From Cystobacter ferrugineus (GTDB lineage: Bacteria; Myxococcota; Myxococcia; Myxococcales; Myxococcaceae): DNA of 64,000 nucleotides. Location of the stretch: positions 72,475-136,474 of the forward strand of contig NZ_MPIN01000020.1 in the NCBI RefSeq assembly GCF_001887355.1, read 5' to 3'. Below, one piece after another: positions 28,138-36,572 of the stretch. How positions within the stretch are numbered: position 1 is the stretch's first letter; each line of letters starts with the position of its first letter. Both the position numbers and the translations under genes were made by a program. Below the pieces are notes generated by a model, which did not search any database, was not told the DNA's origin, and worked only from the letters and a program-made list of their open reading frames with translations.

Positions 28138-29048
28138 TCGAGGAAACGGCGCTCCCATTGACGCAGCGCCTCGGGCGGGAAGTCAGGGTGGAGCCGGTGC
28201 TCGAGATAGAGCCAGGGCTCCAGGACACGCGCGAGCTCCCGATAGGCGGGCAGGGTGATGCCACGCTCGCGGTCGCCCGCCTCGGGCCACTCTCCGAGTG
28301 TCACCACCGCTCGCTCTCCCTCGAGGGCCTGGACGGTGGTTCCCGGGGTATGCAGCCGGGCGCGAAGGGCCTCCACACCCCCCAATGCACTGAGCACCGG
28401 CTGGCCCAGGAAGGTGAGCCACGAGGGGCCACGGATGCGCGTGCCGATAGTGCTCGAGAAGATTTCCACATCGGGGATGTCCATGCCTGGGTAGCGCATG
28501 CAGCGCTCGTAGACCTCCCTGGTCATCCCCATGAGATGGATGGGGGCCAGGATGGCCAGACCTCCGTTGCCCGAACACCAGGGCAGCGGGGCCGCCAGTT
28601 CCAGCGCCAACGCCCTCACATGCTCTGGCCCATGGGCCTCCAGGTATTCAGTGGACAGCCAGAACGAGGCCACACACGCCTCCTTGTCCGCTCCTCTCCA
28701 CCCGGGGACATCGACCCGCCTGCTCCCATGGTATTCGAACCGGTTTCTGATTGGATTGCCAGGCGACGACCCTCCGAGGATCACTCGAGGCCACGTGTAC
28801 TCCAACAGTTTACGCCGGATGAGCGACCATCCTGATTCGTCGAGTTCCTGCCAGTCTCCTTCTTCATCGACATAAAGGCTGAGCGCTTCCTGGCCTACCG
28901 CGCGGACGTAGGCCTCCAGTGATTGCAGCACTGCCGGAGCCATCTGCGTGTGAAGTCGACGCATGTAGAAGTCGAATCGCAGCCCCTCGCGGAGCCACGC
29001 ACCACTGAACTTGTCCTGAAAACGGATTCGGGGGTAGCGCTCGTTCAT
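28134..29048 (-). CDS. DUF3396-type immunity protein
   Basis: A 304-residue protein resembling the DUF3396 family, known as immunity proteins of type VI secretion nuclease effectors (TsiT with TseT of Pseudomonas). Visible features are an N-terminal MNERYPRIRF, conserved aromatic stretches such as FRFDFYMRRL-like RFDFYMRRL, RFEYHGSRR, the central LPWCSGNGGLA and a Trp/Leu-rich C-terminal half (PSWLTFLGQPVLSALGG). Its start overlaps the upstream toxin stop as ATGA and its end overlaps the hydrolase start as ATGA. It is expected to neutralise the adjacent nuclease; the family assignment is from memory. Confidence 0.7.
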   Translation of the reverse strand: MNERYPRIRFQDKFSGAWLREGLRFDFYMRRLHTQMAPAVLQSLEAYVRAVGQEALSLYVDEEGDWQELDESGWSLIRRKLLEYTWPRVILGGSSPGNPIRNRFEYHGSRRVDVPGWRGADKEACVASFWLSTEYLEAHGPEHVRALALELAAPLPWCSGNGGLAILAPIHLMGMTREVYERCMRYPGMDIPDVEIFSSTIGTRIRGPSWLTFLGQPVLSALGGVEALRARLHTPGTTVQALEGERAVVTLGEWPEAGDRERGITLPAYRELARVLEPWLYLEHRLHPDFPPEALRQWERRFLE

Positions 29049-29875
29049 CGGAAAACTCCTGCTCGGGGCCCAATCAGTTCAACGTGGTCTCCAAAAGCCT
29101 CTCGATAAATTTCTCCTTGAGACAAACCCGCGTAACGATGTCCTAGGGGGAAGTCCCTCCACCTGGGCTCTTCATCGAAATTCACACACCGGAATTTGAA
29201 GTCGAAGACTGCCTGGATCTGAAGCGGATCCCCTGAGTGGATGACCACATCGGGTTCTAGTGTGCCTTTCAAGCCCTCTCCTCCCTGGCGTAGCAGGGCA
29301 GCCTTTTCCTCGGGAGTTATCAACTCCTTCTCCTTCGTCCCCCGATTGAAGCGATAGCGTGGCTCAAGGCTGAACCCTCCTGGACGAATCCTCTCCAGCT
29401 TCATCTGGGCGCACCGCAAGGCGGCCTCGTGCATCTCCAATCCCAGCCGGATGGCCCACGTGACGCTCCGGCCCTGCGCATCCACAGTCAGGCGCTTGCA
29501 CTCCGCGGGGCTGGGCACCGGGCGCGCGAATACACCTTCATGCTGCAGCAACACGTCCGTGCGTGCCTGGTCCGCGCAATCTTCCATCTCCTTCTTGAGG
29601 GAGAGCCGCGCCCTGTCGTCCAGCACCTTCAGCGCCACTCCCACCGAGGCACCCGCCCCCACCGCCAATACGGAACCGATGGCGATCGTCTTTTCGTTCA
29701 GCAGGGCGCAAGACAAGGGGTCTCGCACGCACTGAGCGCTCACCGAGTCCAGGGCATGGTGGCTTGGGACTCCCCGGCCGGGCACTCCCGCGCAGGCGCT
29801 CAGCCCCAGAACTCCGGCCACGAGCCAGTGGGTCCGGGGCCTTGGGCACTCTCTTTCCTCTTCCAACGGGCTCAC
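29045..29875 (-). CDS. Lipoprotein with predicted Tox-REase-5-like nuclease domain
   Basis: A 276-residue predicted toxin. The N-terminus (HWLVAGVLGLSAC, Cys at about 28) is a lipoprotein signal, followed by a hydrophobic Gly/Ala stretch (AIGSVLAVGAGASVGVAL). The C-terminal ~100 residues contain EPDVVIHSGDPLQIQ and AVFDFKF, fitting a PD-(D/E)xK nuclease (PD, then D-F-K about 15 residues on), with YAGLSQGEIYREAFG after it, close to the Tox-REase-5 toxins. The GTG start directly follows the TGA of the histidine kinase. The immunity gene follows with an ATGA overlap. GC content is lower here than in the flanks. Delivery as a lipoprotein recalls SitA toxins. Confidence 0.65.
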   Translation of the reverse strand: MSPLEEERECPRPRTHWLVAGVLGLSACAGVPGRGVPSHHALDSVSAQCVRDPLSCALLNEKTIAIGSVLAVGAGASVGVALKVLDDRARLSLKKEMEDCADQARTDVLLQHEGVFARPVPSPAECKRLTVDAQGRSVTWAIRLGLEMHEAALRCAQMKLERIRPGGFSLEPRYRFNRGTKEKELITPEEKAALLRQGGEGLKGTLEPDVVIHSGDPLQIQAVFDFKFRCVNFDEEPRWRDFPLGHRYAGLSQGEIYREAFGDHVELIGPRAGVFR

Positions 29876-31399
29876 TCAGACCTTCTCCACTGGGAGCTGG
29901 ATGGTGAAGCGGCTGCCCTTGCCCAGCTCGCTCTTGAGGGTGATGTAGCCGCCGTGCGCCTCCACGATGCGCCGGGCGATGGCGAGCCCCAACCCACTGC
30001 CCTCGGTGCGGCGGGTGAGCAGGTTGTCCACCCGGTAGAAGCGCTCGAAGATGCGCCGGTGGTCCCTCCGGGCGATGCCCACGCCGTGATCCTCCACCGT
30101 CAGGTCCACCCACTTCCGGGCCGCCCGCACGGTGAGCTGGATGCGCTTGTCCTCCCGGCTGTATTTGTAGGCGTTCTGCAGGAGGTTGAGCAGGGCGCCT
30201 GAAATGGCGCTCCGGTCCACGTGCACCGGTGTCACCGTGTCGGGCATCTCCACGGAGAGCTGCACGTCTCCATCCAGGTGCTGGGCGCGGAAGGCCGACA
30301 CGGCGGTGTCCACCACCACGGACACGGGAATCGTCTCCGGGTGGTACTCCTTGCGGCCACTCTCGATGCGTGACCAGTCGAGCACGCGCTCGATGAGCGT
30401 GCTCAATCGCTCCGTCTCCTGGGTGAGCAGCCGCAGCACCTCCTGCGTCTGTGCCTCGTCCCGGACGCGGCCGAGCGCGAGTGTCTCGATGAACATGCGG
30501 ATGGAGGTGACGGGGGTGCGCAGCTCGTGGCTCACCAGCGAAACGAAGTCCGTCTTCATGCGCGACAACCGCGCCTCGCGGTAGAGCACCCGGCCCGTGT
30601 AGACGACGCCGAAGGTGAGCGTGAGGTAGAAGAGCGCCAGCAATATCCCGTACACCAGCCGGTTGCGCGTGGAGGCCCGGGCCACGGGATCCTCCCCCGT
30701 GGGCACCACGCCCAGACGGAAGTCCTGCAGGGGCAGGGGCAGGGTGCGCTCGGCGAGCACCTGGGGCCCGAGCGCGCTGGCGCGCGCCTGGGCCACCTCC
30801 GAGGCGAGCTTGCCCATGAGGCCCTCGCCCACGGGATCCTGACGGGCGAACAGCACGAAGCGCACGGGCTCTCCGGACGTCACATGGGCCTCGGCGTGCT
30901 CGGCGAGCAGCGCCTCCACCGCCTCCTGCGAGACACGTGCGCCGTGCACCACCGGGCCCGCGCGCTCGGCGGCGATGAGCGTGGCGTGGCCTCCCACCAT
31001 GAGCGAGAAGAGCGAGGTGCCCGGGGGGAAGTCCTCGGACGAGGACTCCACCGCCGTCAGGGCCGCGGCGAGCTCCTGATCGCTCGTGCGCACCTGCTTG
31101 CCCTCCAGTTGGAACGAGTCGCGGGTGGACAGGCGGCGCCCATCCGCGTCCATCAGCCACATCTGGCCGTCCACCTGCTTGAAGCTCGCGGCGCGCAGCA
31201 CCGCGGGCAGCTCCTCCGCCAGCGCGCTCAGGGTGCCCTGCCACGCGGCCTGGAGCCGTTTCTCCACGGCGGCGCGCTCGTTGATGATGGCCACCACCCC
31301 GAAGCCGGACAGCCCGGCCGAGGGCAGCACCACCAGGACGATGAGCAGCGCGAAGGTGCGCCGGAAGCTGAGGATGATGGGAGGGGGATGGGTGGCCAC
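29876..31399 (-). CDS. Membrane histidine kinase, partner of the regulator at 26136
   Basis: A 507-residue sensor kinase from GTG 31399 (AGGAGAG upstream). Two hydrophobic segments (about 13-35 and 235-260) flank a periplasmic sensor of about 200 residues. The kinase core has [13 protein letters not shown] (His near 290), an N-box with [21 protein letters not shown] and [15 protein letters not shown], all intact. The gene ends at TGA abutting the toxin GTG. In ordinary OmpR-type pairs the regulator would follow; here a three-gene cassette intervenes. It lies 81 bases after the exporter gene, so it may sense or control export. Confidence 0.9.
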   Translation of the reverse strand: MATHPPPIILSFRRTFALLIVLVVLPSAGLSGFGVVAIINERAAVEKRLQAAWQGTLSALAEELPAVLRAASFKQVDGQMWLMDADGRRLSTRDSFQLEGKQVRTSDQELAAALTAVESSSEDFPPGTSLFSLMVGGHATLIAAERAGPVVHGARVSQEAVEALLAEHAEAHVTSGEPVRFVLFARQDPVGEGLMGKLASEVAQARASALGPQVLAERTLPLPLQDFRLGVVPTGEDPVARASTRNRLVYGILLALFYLTLTFGVVYTGRVLYREARLSRMKTDFVSLVSHELRTPVTSIRMFIETLALGRVRDEAQTQEVLRLLTQETERLSTLIERVLDWSRIESGRKEYHPETIPVSVVVDTAVSAFRAQHLDGDVQLSVEMPDTVTPVHVDRSAISGALLNLLQNAYKYSREDKRIQLTVRAARKWVDLTVEDHGVGIARRDHRRIFERFYRVDNLLTRRTEGSGLGLAIARRIVEAHGGYITLKSELGKGSRFTIQLPVEKV

Positions 31400-31480
31400 G
31401 GCTCTCCTCTCTACCTCCCCCCGAGGCGGGACGCTCGTGGGAGCCAGGGTGTGCGGCGGTGTCTCACCGCGCCGCGGGGT

Positions 31481-33706
31481 TCACGCCGCGCGGTCCGAGG
31501 AGTCGAGCTGGGCCTGGACGAGGGCCGTGTAGAGGCCGCCGCGCGCGAGCAGCTCCGCGTGGGTGCCCGTCTCCACGAGCTGGCCGCCGTCCATCACCAG
31601 GATGAGGTCCGCGTTCACCACGGTGCTCAGCCGGTGGGCGATGACGATGCGCGTGCAGCGCAGCCCCGCGAGTGCCTGCTGCACCTTGCGCTCGGTGATG
31701 GCATCCAGCGCGCTGGTGGCCTCGTCGAGCAGCAGCACGGCGGGCTTGCGCACCAGGGCGCGTGCGAGCGAGAGGCGTTGGCGCTGGCCGCCGGAGAGCG
31801 CCGCGCCCCGGTCCACCATGGGGGTCTCGTAGCGCATGGGCATGGCCATGATGTCGTCGTGCACCTGGGCGACCCGGGCGGCTTCCTCCACCGCTTCCAG
31901 CGGCACCTCGGGGTCGAGCATGGCGATGTTGGCGCGCACGCTGGCGCCGAAGAACGTCACGTCCTGCAGCACGACGCCCATCTGCGAGCGCACCGACTGC
32001 AGGTCCATGGAGGCCAGGTCCACGCCGTCGTAGAGCAGGCGTCCGGTGGTGGGCGGGTAGAGGCCGATGAGCAGGTTGGCCAGGGTGGATTTGCCCGCGC
32101 CGGAGCGGCCCACGAGGGCCACGAACTGCCCGGGGGCGATGCGCACCGACACGTCCTTCACCACCAGGGGCGCCATGGGGCCATAGCGGAAGGACACGCC
32201 CTCCAGCGCGATGCCACCGCGCAGCACATGCGAGGCGCACGACTGGGAGGCGCTCTGCTCCGGAGGCGCGTCGAGCACGTCATCCAGCCGGGTGATGTAG
32301 CTGCCCAGCAGTTGCAACTGATTGGCCGTCGCCACCAGGTTGGCCAGGGGCGAGAGCAGTCCCGTGGCGAGCGCGTTGAGACTCAGCATGGTGCCCAGGG
32401 TGGAGTCCCCTTGGAGCACCCGCCAGGTGCCCACGCACAACAACACCAGCGGAGAGGCCAGCCGCAGCGTGCCGTTGAGCGCGTCCACCCAGGCCGAGAG
32501 GTGACCGCGCTGCAGGCTCACGTTGAGCACGCGCACCAGCAGGCCCGCGTAGTGCTGCACCGCCCGGTGCTCGGCGCCATACGCCTTGAGCGATTGGATG
32601 CCGGTGAGCAGCTCCACCTGGTAGCCCTGGCTCCGCGCTTCCATCTCCAGGGTCCGGGCCATCAGCTCGCCCTGCGCCTTGCGCGAGAGCACGAAGATGA
32701 GCACCTGCGCCGTCGCCAGCCCCAGCACCAGCAGCCCGAGCGAGGGGCTCGCGATGAAGATGACCACCAGGTAGATGAGCACCAGCGCGCCATCGAGAAT
32801 GCCGGAGATGGCGGAGGAGGAGAGGATCTCGCGCACGGCGGAGTTGGTGTTCATGCGCGCGAGCAGGTCGCCCGAGGAGCGCACCTGGAAGAAGGCGTAG
32901 GAGAGGCTGACCAGGTGCTCGAGGAAGCCCAGCGACAGGCTGGAGTCGATGCGCGTGCGCAGCTCCACCAGCATGTGACCGCGGATGAGCGAGGCCATCA
33001 GGTTGAAGACGATGATGGCGGACAGTCCCAGGCTCAGCACGAACAGCAGGTGCTGATCTCCTCGCGGCACCACCCGGTCCACCACCAGCCCCGTCAGCGC
33101 CGGAATGGCCAGCGCGAAGAGCTGCAACATGAACGAGACGACGAGGATGCGGGAGAGCGAGTCCGACTGCCGGAGGATTTCCTTCACGTAGCGCGACGTG
33201 CGCCGGGGGTCCGCCTCGCGGGTCTCGAAGGTGTCCCCGGGCTCGAGCAGCAGGGCGACGCCGGTGAAGGCCCGGAGGAACTCCACCATCGGGAGCCGCT
33301 GCCGGCCGATCGCCGGATCCACGATGTCCACGCCGTGCTTGCTCAGCCGCTCGAAGACGACGAAGTGGGAAAAGCGCCAGTGGAGGATGGCGCCGGCGGG
33401 CAGGTACTCCAGCGAGTCGCTGTCCAACGAGACGCCGCGGCCGCGCAGGCCGAAGCGGCGCGCGGCCTGGAGCAGTTGCAGGGCGGAGAGGCCGTCGCGC
33501 TGCGGCCCCAGCAGGTCGCGCACCTCCTCCAGGCGCATGGCGCGGCCATGGTAGTTGAGCACCATGGTGAGGCACGCCGCGCCGCACTCGGTGGCCGAGA
33601 GCTGACGCACCACGGGCACGCGCCGCTCGCGCAGCCGCGCCTGTAACTCGCGCAGCACCGGGAAGCGCTCGAGCAGGCCACGGGGCTTGGGTTCAGTCGG
33701 TGTCAT
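31481..33706 (-). CDS. C39-peptidase ABC exporter
   Basis: A 741-residue peptidase-containing ABC transporter that removes a double-Gly leader and exports the mature peptide or protein. The C39 domain covers 1-150: oxyanion Q35, catalytic C41 in ATECGAACL, H114 in FSHFVVFE and D130 in DIVDPA, so it should be active. Six membrane helices follow (about 165-460). The ATPase has GRSGAGKST (near 530), LSGGQRQRLSLARAL, LLLDEATSALD and IAHRLST. The start overlaps the upstream adaptor gene by 14 bases. No GG-leader substrate gene was recognised nearby. Confidence 0.93.
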   Translation of the reverse strand: MTPTEPKPRGLLERFPVLRELQARLRERRVPVVRQLSATECGAACLTMVLNYHGRAMRLEEVRDLLGPQRDGLSALQLLQAARRFGLRGRGVSLDSDSLEYLPAGAILHWRFSHFVVFERLSKHGVDIVDPAIGRQRLPMVEFLRAFTGVALLLEPGDTFETREADPRRTSRYVKEILRQSDSLSRILVVSFMLQLFALAIPALTGLVVDRVVPRGDQHLLFVLSLGLSAIIVFNLMASLIRGHMLVELRTRIDSSLSLGFLEHLVSLSYAFFQVRSSGDLLARMNTNSAVREILSSSAISGILDGALVLIYLVVIFIASPSLGLLVLGLATAQVLIFVLSRKAQGELMARTLEMEARSQGYQVELLTGIQSLKAYGAEHRAVQHYAGLLVRVLNVSLQRGHLSAWVDALNGTLRLASPLVLLCVGTWRVLQGDSTLGTMLSLNALATGLLSPLANLVATANQLQLLGSYITRLDDVLDAPPEQSASQSCASHVLRGGIALEGVSFRYGPMAPLVVKDVSVRIAPGQFVALVGRSGAGKSTLANLLIGLYPPTTGRLLYDGVDLASMDLQSVRSQMGVVLQDVTFFGASVRANIAMLDPEVPLEAVEEAARVAQVHDDIMAMPMRYETPMVDRGAALSGGQRQRLSLARALVRKPAVLLLDEATSALDAITERKVQQALAGLRCTRIVIAHRLSTVVNADLILVMDGGQLVETGTHAELLARGGLYTALVQAQLDSSDRAA

Positions 33707-34694
33707 CGCTCCACAGCACCTTGAGTCCGGGCACGAGCATCACCAGGATGCTCTCCGCGCGCAGCCGGGCCTCGGCCCGGGCCGTCATTCCATCCACGTA
33801 GTTGAAGAGCTGCCCGTTCCGGCGGAACGTCGAGGCGGGCAGGCGCGCGCGCACCAGCACCTGGGGCCCACTGAGTGGCAGTGCGTCGGCGATTTCCCGG
33901 CCCAGGTAGCGGCGTGTCTCGGCGGGGCCGACAATCTGGTCGCTCACGTAGTCGATGACCAGCTCGCGGTACTCGTATTGGAAGCCCTCCAGCTCCACCC
34001 GGAGCGACTTGCCGGGTCGCAGGAAGGGGCGGCTGCTGCCCGGCAGCAGCGCGACGAGCGAGACATGGGCGTCTTCATCCAGGAGCGAGGCGACGCTCTC
34101 GCCGGGCTGGACGTACTGGGCGGGCCGCACCCTCAAGTCGTTGACCACGCCCGTACGCGCGGCGCGGATGGTGCGCGCCTCGCGGCGGGCCTGGGCCTGC
34201 TCGCGCTCGGCGCGCAGGGTGGTGAGCACCTGCCGTGCGGCCTGGTCGCTGGGGTCGCGCAGGACGCGGGCGAGCTGAAGCTCGAATTCGCGCTCGATGC
34301 GCTCCAGGGCGGCGCGCTCCTCCTGGGCCTGGAGGCGCACCAGCACCTGGCCGGCGGCGACGCGTTGTCCGGGCTCGACCTCCACGGAGGTGACCAGACC
34401 GGCCACGTCCACGGTGACTTCCGACTTGCCCTCCACGCGCACCACGGCGGGCCCGGAGGCGTACTCGTTGACGGTGCCGAGGGCGCAGAAGAGCAGCCCC
34501 ACCGTCACCACCAGCACCAGCATCCAGTAGGTCCACCGGGACCACTCCGGAGACAGGCGCAACAGCTCGCTGTCCACGCTGTTGTGGGCGTGCTCCTGGA
34601 GGGCTTGTTGCCGGTAGATGTTGCCGGGCGGTGTGGGCGTCGGAGCCGGCGCGGGGGGCGCCGGGACGTCTCGTCCGGAACTGCTCTCATCCAC
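33693..34694 (-). CDS. HlyD-family adaptor of the C39 exporter
   Basis: A 333-residue membrane-fusion protein linking the ABC exporter to an outer-membrane channel. A Pro-rich cytoplasmic start is followed by one membrane helix (about 55-77, WTYWMLVLVVTVGLLF), a lipoyl half (VVRVEGKSEVTVDVAGLV), a coiled coil (about 145-195) and the second lipoyl half with VRPAQYVQPGESV. The GTG start has GGAGGA eight bases upstream. The stop overlaps the exporter start by 14 bases, so the two form an operon. Confidence 0.85.
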   Translation of the reverse strand: MDESSSGRDVPAPPAPAPTPTPPGNIYRQQALQEHAHNSVDSELLRLSPEWSRWTYWMLVLVVTVGLLFCALGTVNEYASGPAVVRVEGKSEVTVDVAGLVTSVEVEPGQRVAAGQVLVRLQAQEERAALERIEREFELQLARVLRDPSDQAARQVLTTLRAEREQAQARREARTIRAARTGVVNDLRVRPAQYVQPGESVASLLDEDAHVSLVALLPGSSRPFLRPGKSLRVELEGFQYEYRELVIDYVSDQIVGPAETRRYLGREIADALPLSGPQVLVRARLPASTFRRNGQLFNYVDGMTARAEARLRAESILVMLVPGLKVLWSDDTD

Positions 34695-34742
34695 GAGCGT
34701 GTCCTCCCTTCGCGCGGTCGCGCCCTGGCCCCTTGGTGGAGT

Positions 34743-35693
34743 TCATGGCGTCTCCGGTGCGGCGAGCGCCGCGCGTTCACCCTCGGGGCCGATCCGCACG
34801 CGCACCACGATGCCGGCGGGCACATCGGCTCCTGGGGGGATGTCCAGGCGGGCCAGGGCGATGATCATCCGTGAAGCGGCGTCCACCTCGGGGGAGACGT
34901 TCTCCACCTGGCCCGTGAGCGGGGGGCCTTCCCGGGGGAGGCGCACCTGGATGGGCGCGCCCGGAGTGACGCCGCGGAGCTCGTCCTCGGGGATGGCGAA
35001 GCGTACCCGCAGGCCGCCCGCGCCGAGCAGGCGCAGGATGGGACGCGAGGGGGAGGCCTGGGCGCCCGGGTCGAGATAGCGGTCGGCGACGACGCCATCG
35101 AAGGGCGCCTTGATGATCGCGTCCTCGATGCGTTGTTGGATCTGCTCCACGCGGGCGACCTGTTCCTGCACCTGCGCCTGGGCGGACTGGAGCTTGGCGG
35201 CGGCGCTCTTCTCCTGGAAGCCCGCGGCGGCGATCTCCTCCTCGGGCACGGCCTGGAGGCTGACCAGCTTCGGGTGGGTATAGCGTTGGGTGCGGTCGCG
35301 GGCCTCGTTCAAGGCCACCTGGGCCAGTTGCTCCTGGGCCCGGGCCGTCTGGAGGGCCGCCTGCGCGATGGCGAGCTCCTTGCGCAGCGGGTGGAGATCC
35401 AGCCGGACGAGGGGCGCTCCGGCCTGGACGCGCGAGCCCACCTGCACTTCGATGGCCGCCACCTGCCCCTCGGTCTTGGAGACGATCTCCACCGAGGCGC
35501 TCGGGATGATGACGCCCAGGAAGTCCCCTCGGGCTCCTCCCTCGGCCGTTCGTGCTGGGGCCCGAGCGGACCCGGACGTGGACGCATGTGCCACCGCCTC
35601 CTGGCCCGGGCCGGTCATCACCTGGCGCAAGGCCACGGCTCCACCCAGCAGCAGGGTGAGCAGCACCAGGCAGGCGATGAGGGGGCGAGGCAT
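34743..35693 (-). CDS. Second HlyD/RND-type membrane-fusion protein
   Basis: A 316-residue periplasmic adaptor. An N-terminal membrane helix (LIACLVLLTLLLGGAVA) precedes a lipoyl motif (SKTEGQVAAIEVQVG), a long coiled coil (about 105-185) and the paired lipoyl strand (DAIIKAPFDGVVADRYLDPG). The C-terminal beta-barrel is typical of the family. It is 49 bases from the first adaptor gene and overlaps a 19-codon ORF as ATGA. Two different adaptors beside one exporter is unusual. A partner inner-membrane pump for this one is not visible. Confidence 0.82.
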   Translation of the reverse strand: MPRPLIACLVLLTLLLGGAVALRQVMTGPGQEAVAHASTSGSARAPARTAEGGARGDFLGVIIPSASVEIVSKTEGQVAAIEVQVGSRVQAGAPLVRLDLHPLRKELAIAQAALQTARAQEQLAQVALNEARDRTQRYTHPKLVSLQAVPEEEIAAAGFQEKSAAAKLQSAQAQVQEQVARVEQIQQRIEDAIIKAPFDGVVADRYLDPGAQASPSRPILRLLGAGGLRVRFAIPEDELRGVTPGAPIQVRLPREGPPLTGQVENVSPEVDAASRMIIALARLDIPPGADVPAGIVVRVRIGPEGERAALAAPETP

Positions 35694-35788
35694 GGGCGCA
35701 TCATAGCGTCCGGACCTTCTCTTCTGGATTTCAGGTGAGGCTCCCGCCGACCGGGCAACCAGGCGGACCTCGCCTTCCCCGACGTGGC

Positions 35789-36370
35789 TCAGGGCGTACC
35801 CGCGTCCGGAGGGGGCGCATCGAGGGGGCGCGCGTCCGGGGTGGAGGCATCGGGGTGGGCGGCCGCGAGGCGCTCGGGGGTGGTGGCGAAGAGGGTGGCG
35901 CGGGCGATGTCGATCGCGCGCTCCTTGTCGGCCCCCAGCCAGGTGACGATGATGCCGCAGGGCGTATCGTCGTCCCAGGTGGACACCTGGAGCATGCCCG
36001 GCACGGGTTCCCGGCGAGCCGCGGCCCGGCCCATGGCGGGGATCTCGGTGCCGCCCGCGCGCAGGGTGGGCGTCAGGAGGGCCTGGACGTCCTCGCCCTC
36101 GAAGCGTTGGCGGCAGTCGTAGGCGATGGAGACGGTGACGTCCTTCTGTTCCGTCGAGCGGAAGGTGCACAGCGGCCCGCAGGTGGGGCAGGGGCGTGAC
36201 TGCTGGAGGGTGAAGCCGGGCAGGGCATCGCGCACGTCGGGGGCGACGAGCCGCTCGCACGAGAGATCATTGGCGGGTGGCGGCGCGTCCGCCGGGCCCG
36301 CGTTGCGCGAGCGGCAGGCGCCCAGCGCCAGTGCCAGCACCACCACTCCCACGCCCCGGCCTGCCCTCAT
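35789..36370 (-). CDS. Cys-rich lipoprotein of unknown function
   Basis: A 193-residue lipoprotein with lipobox LALGAC (C19) and six further Cys, including PCPTCGPLC, which could form disulfides or bind metal. The C-terminus is a Pro/Asp/Ala-rich low-complexity tail. I do not recognise the family. GGAGGAA seven bases upstream supports ATG 36370. It is the first gene of the minus-strand run leading to the exporter, 95 bases upstream of the adaptor gene. Confidence 0.7.
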   Translation of the reverse strand: MRAGRGVGVVVLALALGACRSRNAGPADAPPPANDLSCERLVAPDVRDALPGFTLQQSRPCPTCGPLCTFRSTEQKDVTVSIAYDCRQRFEGEDVQALLTPTLRAGGTEIPAMGRAAARREPVPGMLQVSTWDDDTPCGIIVTWLGADKERAIDIARATLFATTPERLAAAHPDASTPDARPLDAPPPDAGTP

Positions 36371-36572
36371 CCCGAAGTTCCTCCTGACCGGGTGCATACC
36401 CGGGGACGCGGCGAGGGTATAGACCGACCCGACCCCCTGCTGGCCATGGAGAAGTGAGCACCTGCCCGATGCAGGACGCTGGCCGCCCCGGGTCCGGGAA
36501 AGCCCGATTCCCGGAAGGGGGGAGGGTCTTCTAAGCTGCGCTTCCCCTTCACTCCCTGGGAGAAGCGACTCC

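Noticed and set aside
31481..33706. Simple lipid or drug ABC exporter
   Set aside because: The N-terminal C39 domain with an intact Cys-His-Asp triad marks a peptide-processing exporter.
34687..34746. Short ORF with a GG as a candidate C39 substrate
   Set aside because: Too short and without the hydrophobic/acidic leader pattern; listed only as a low-interest observation.
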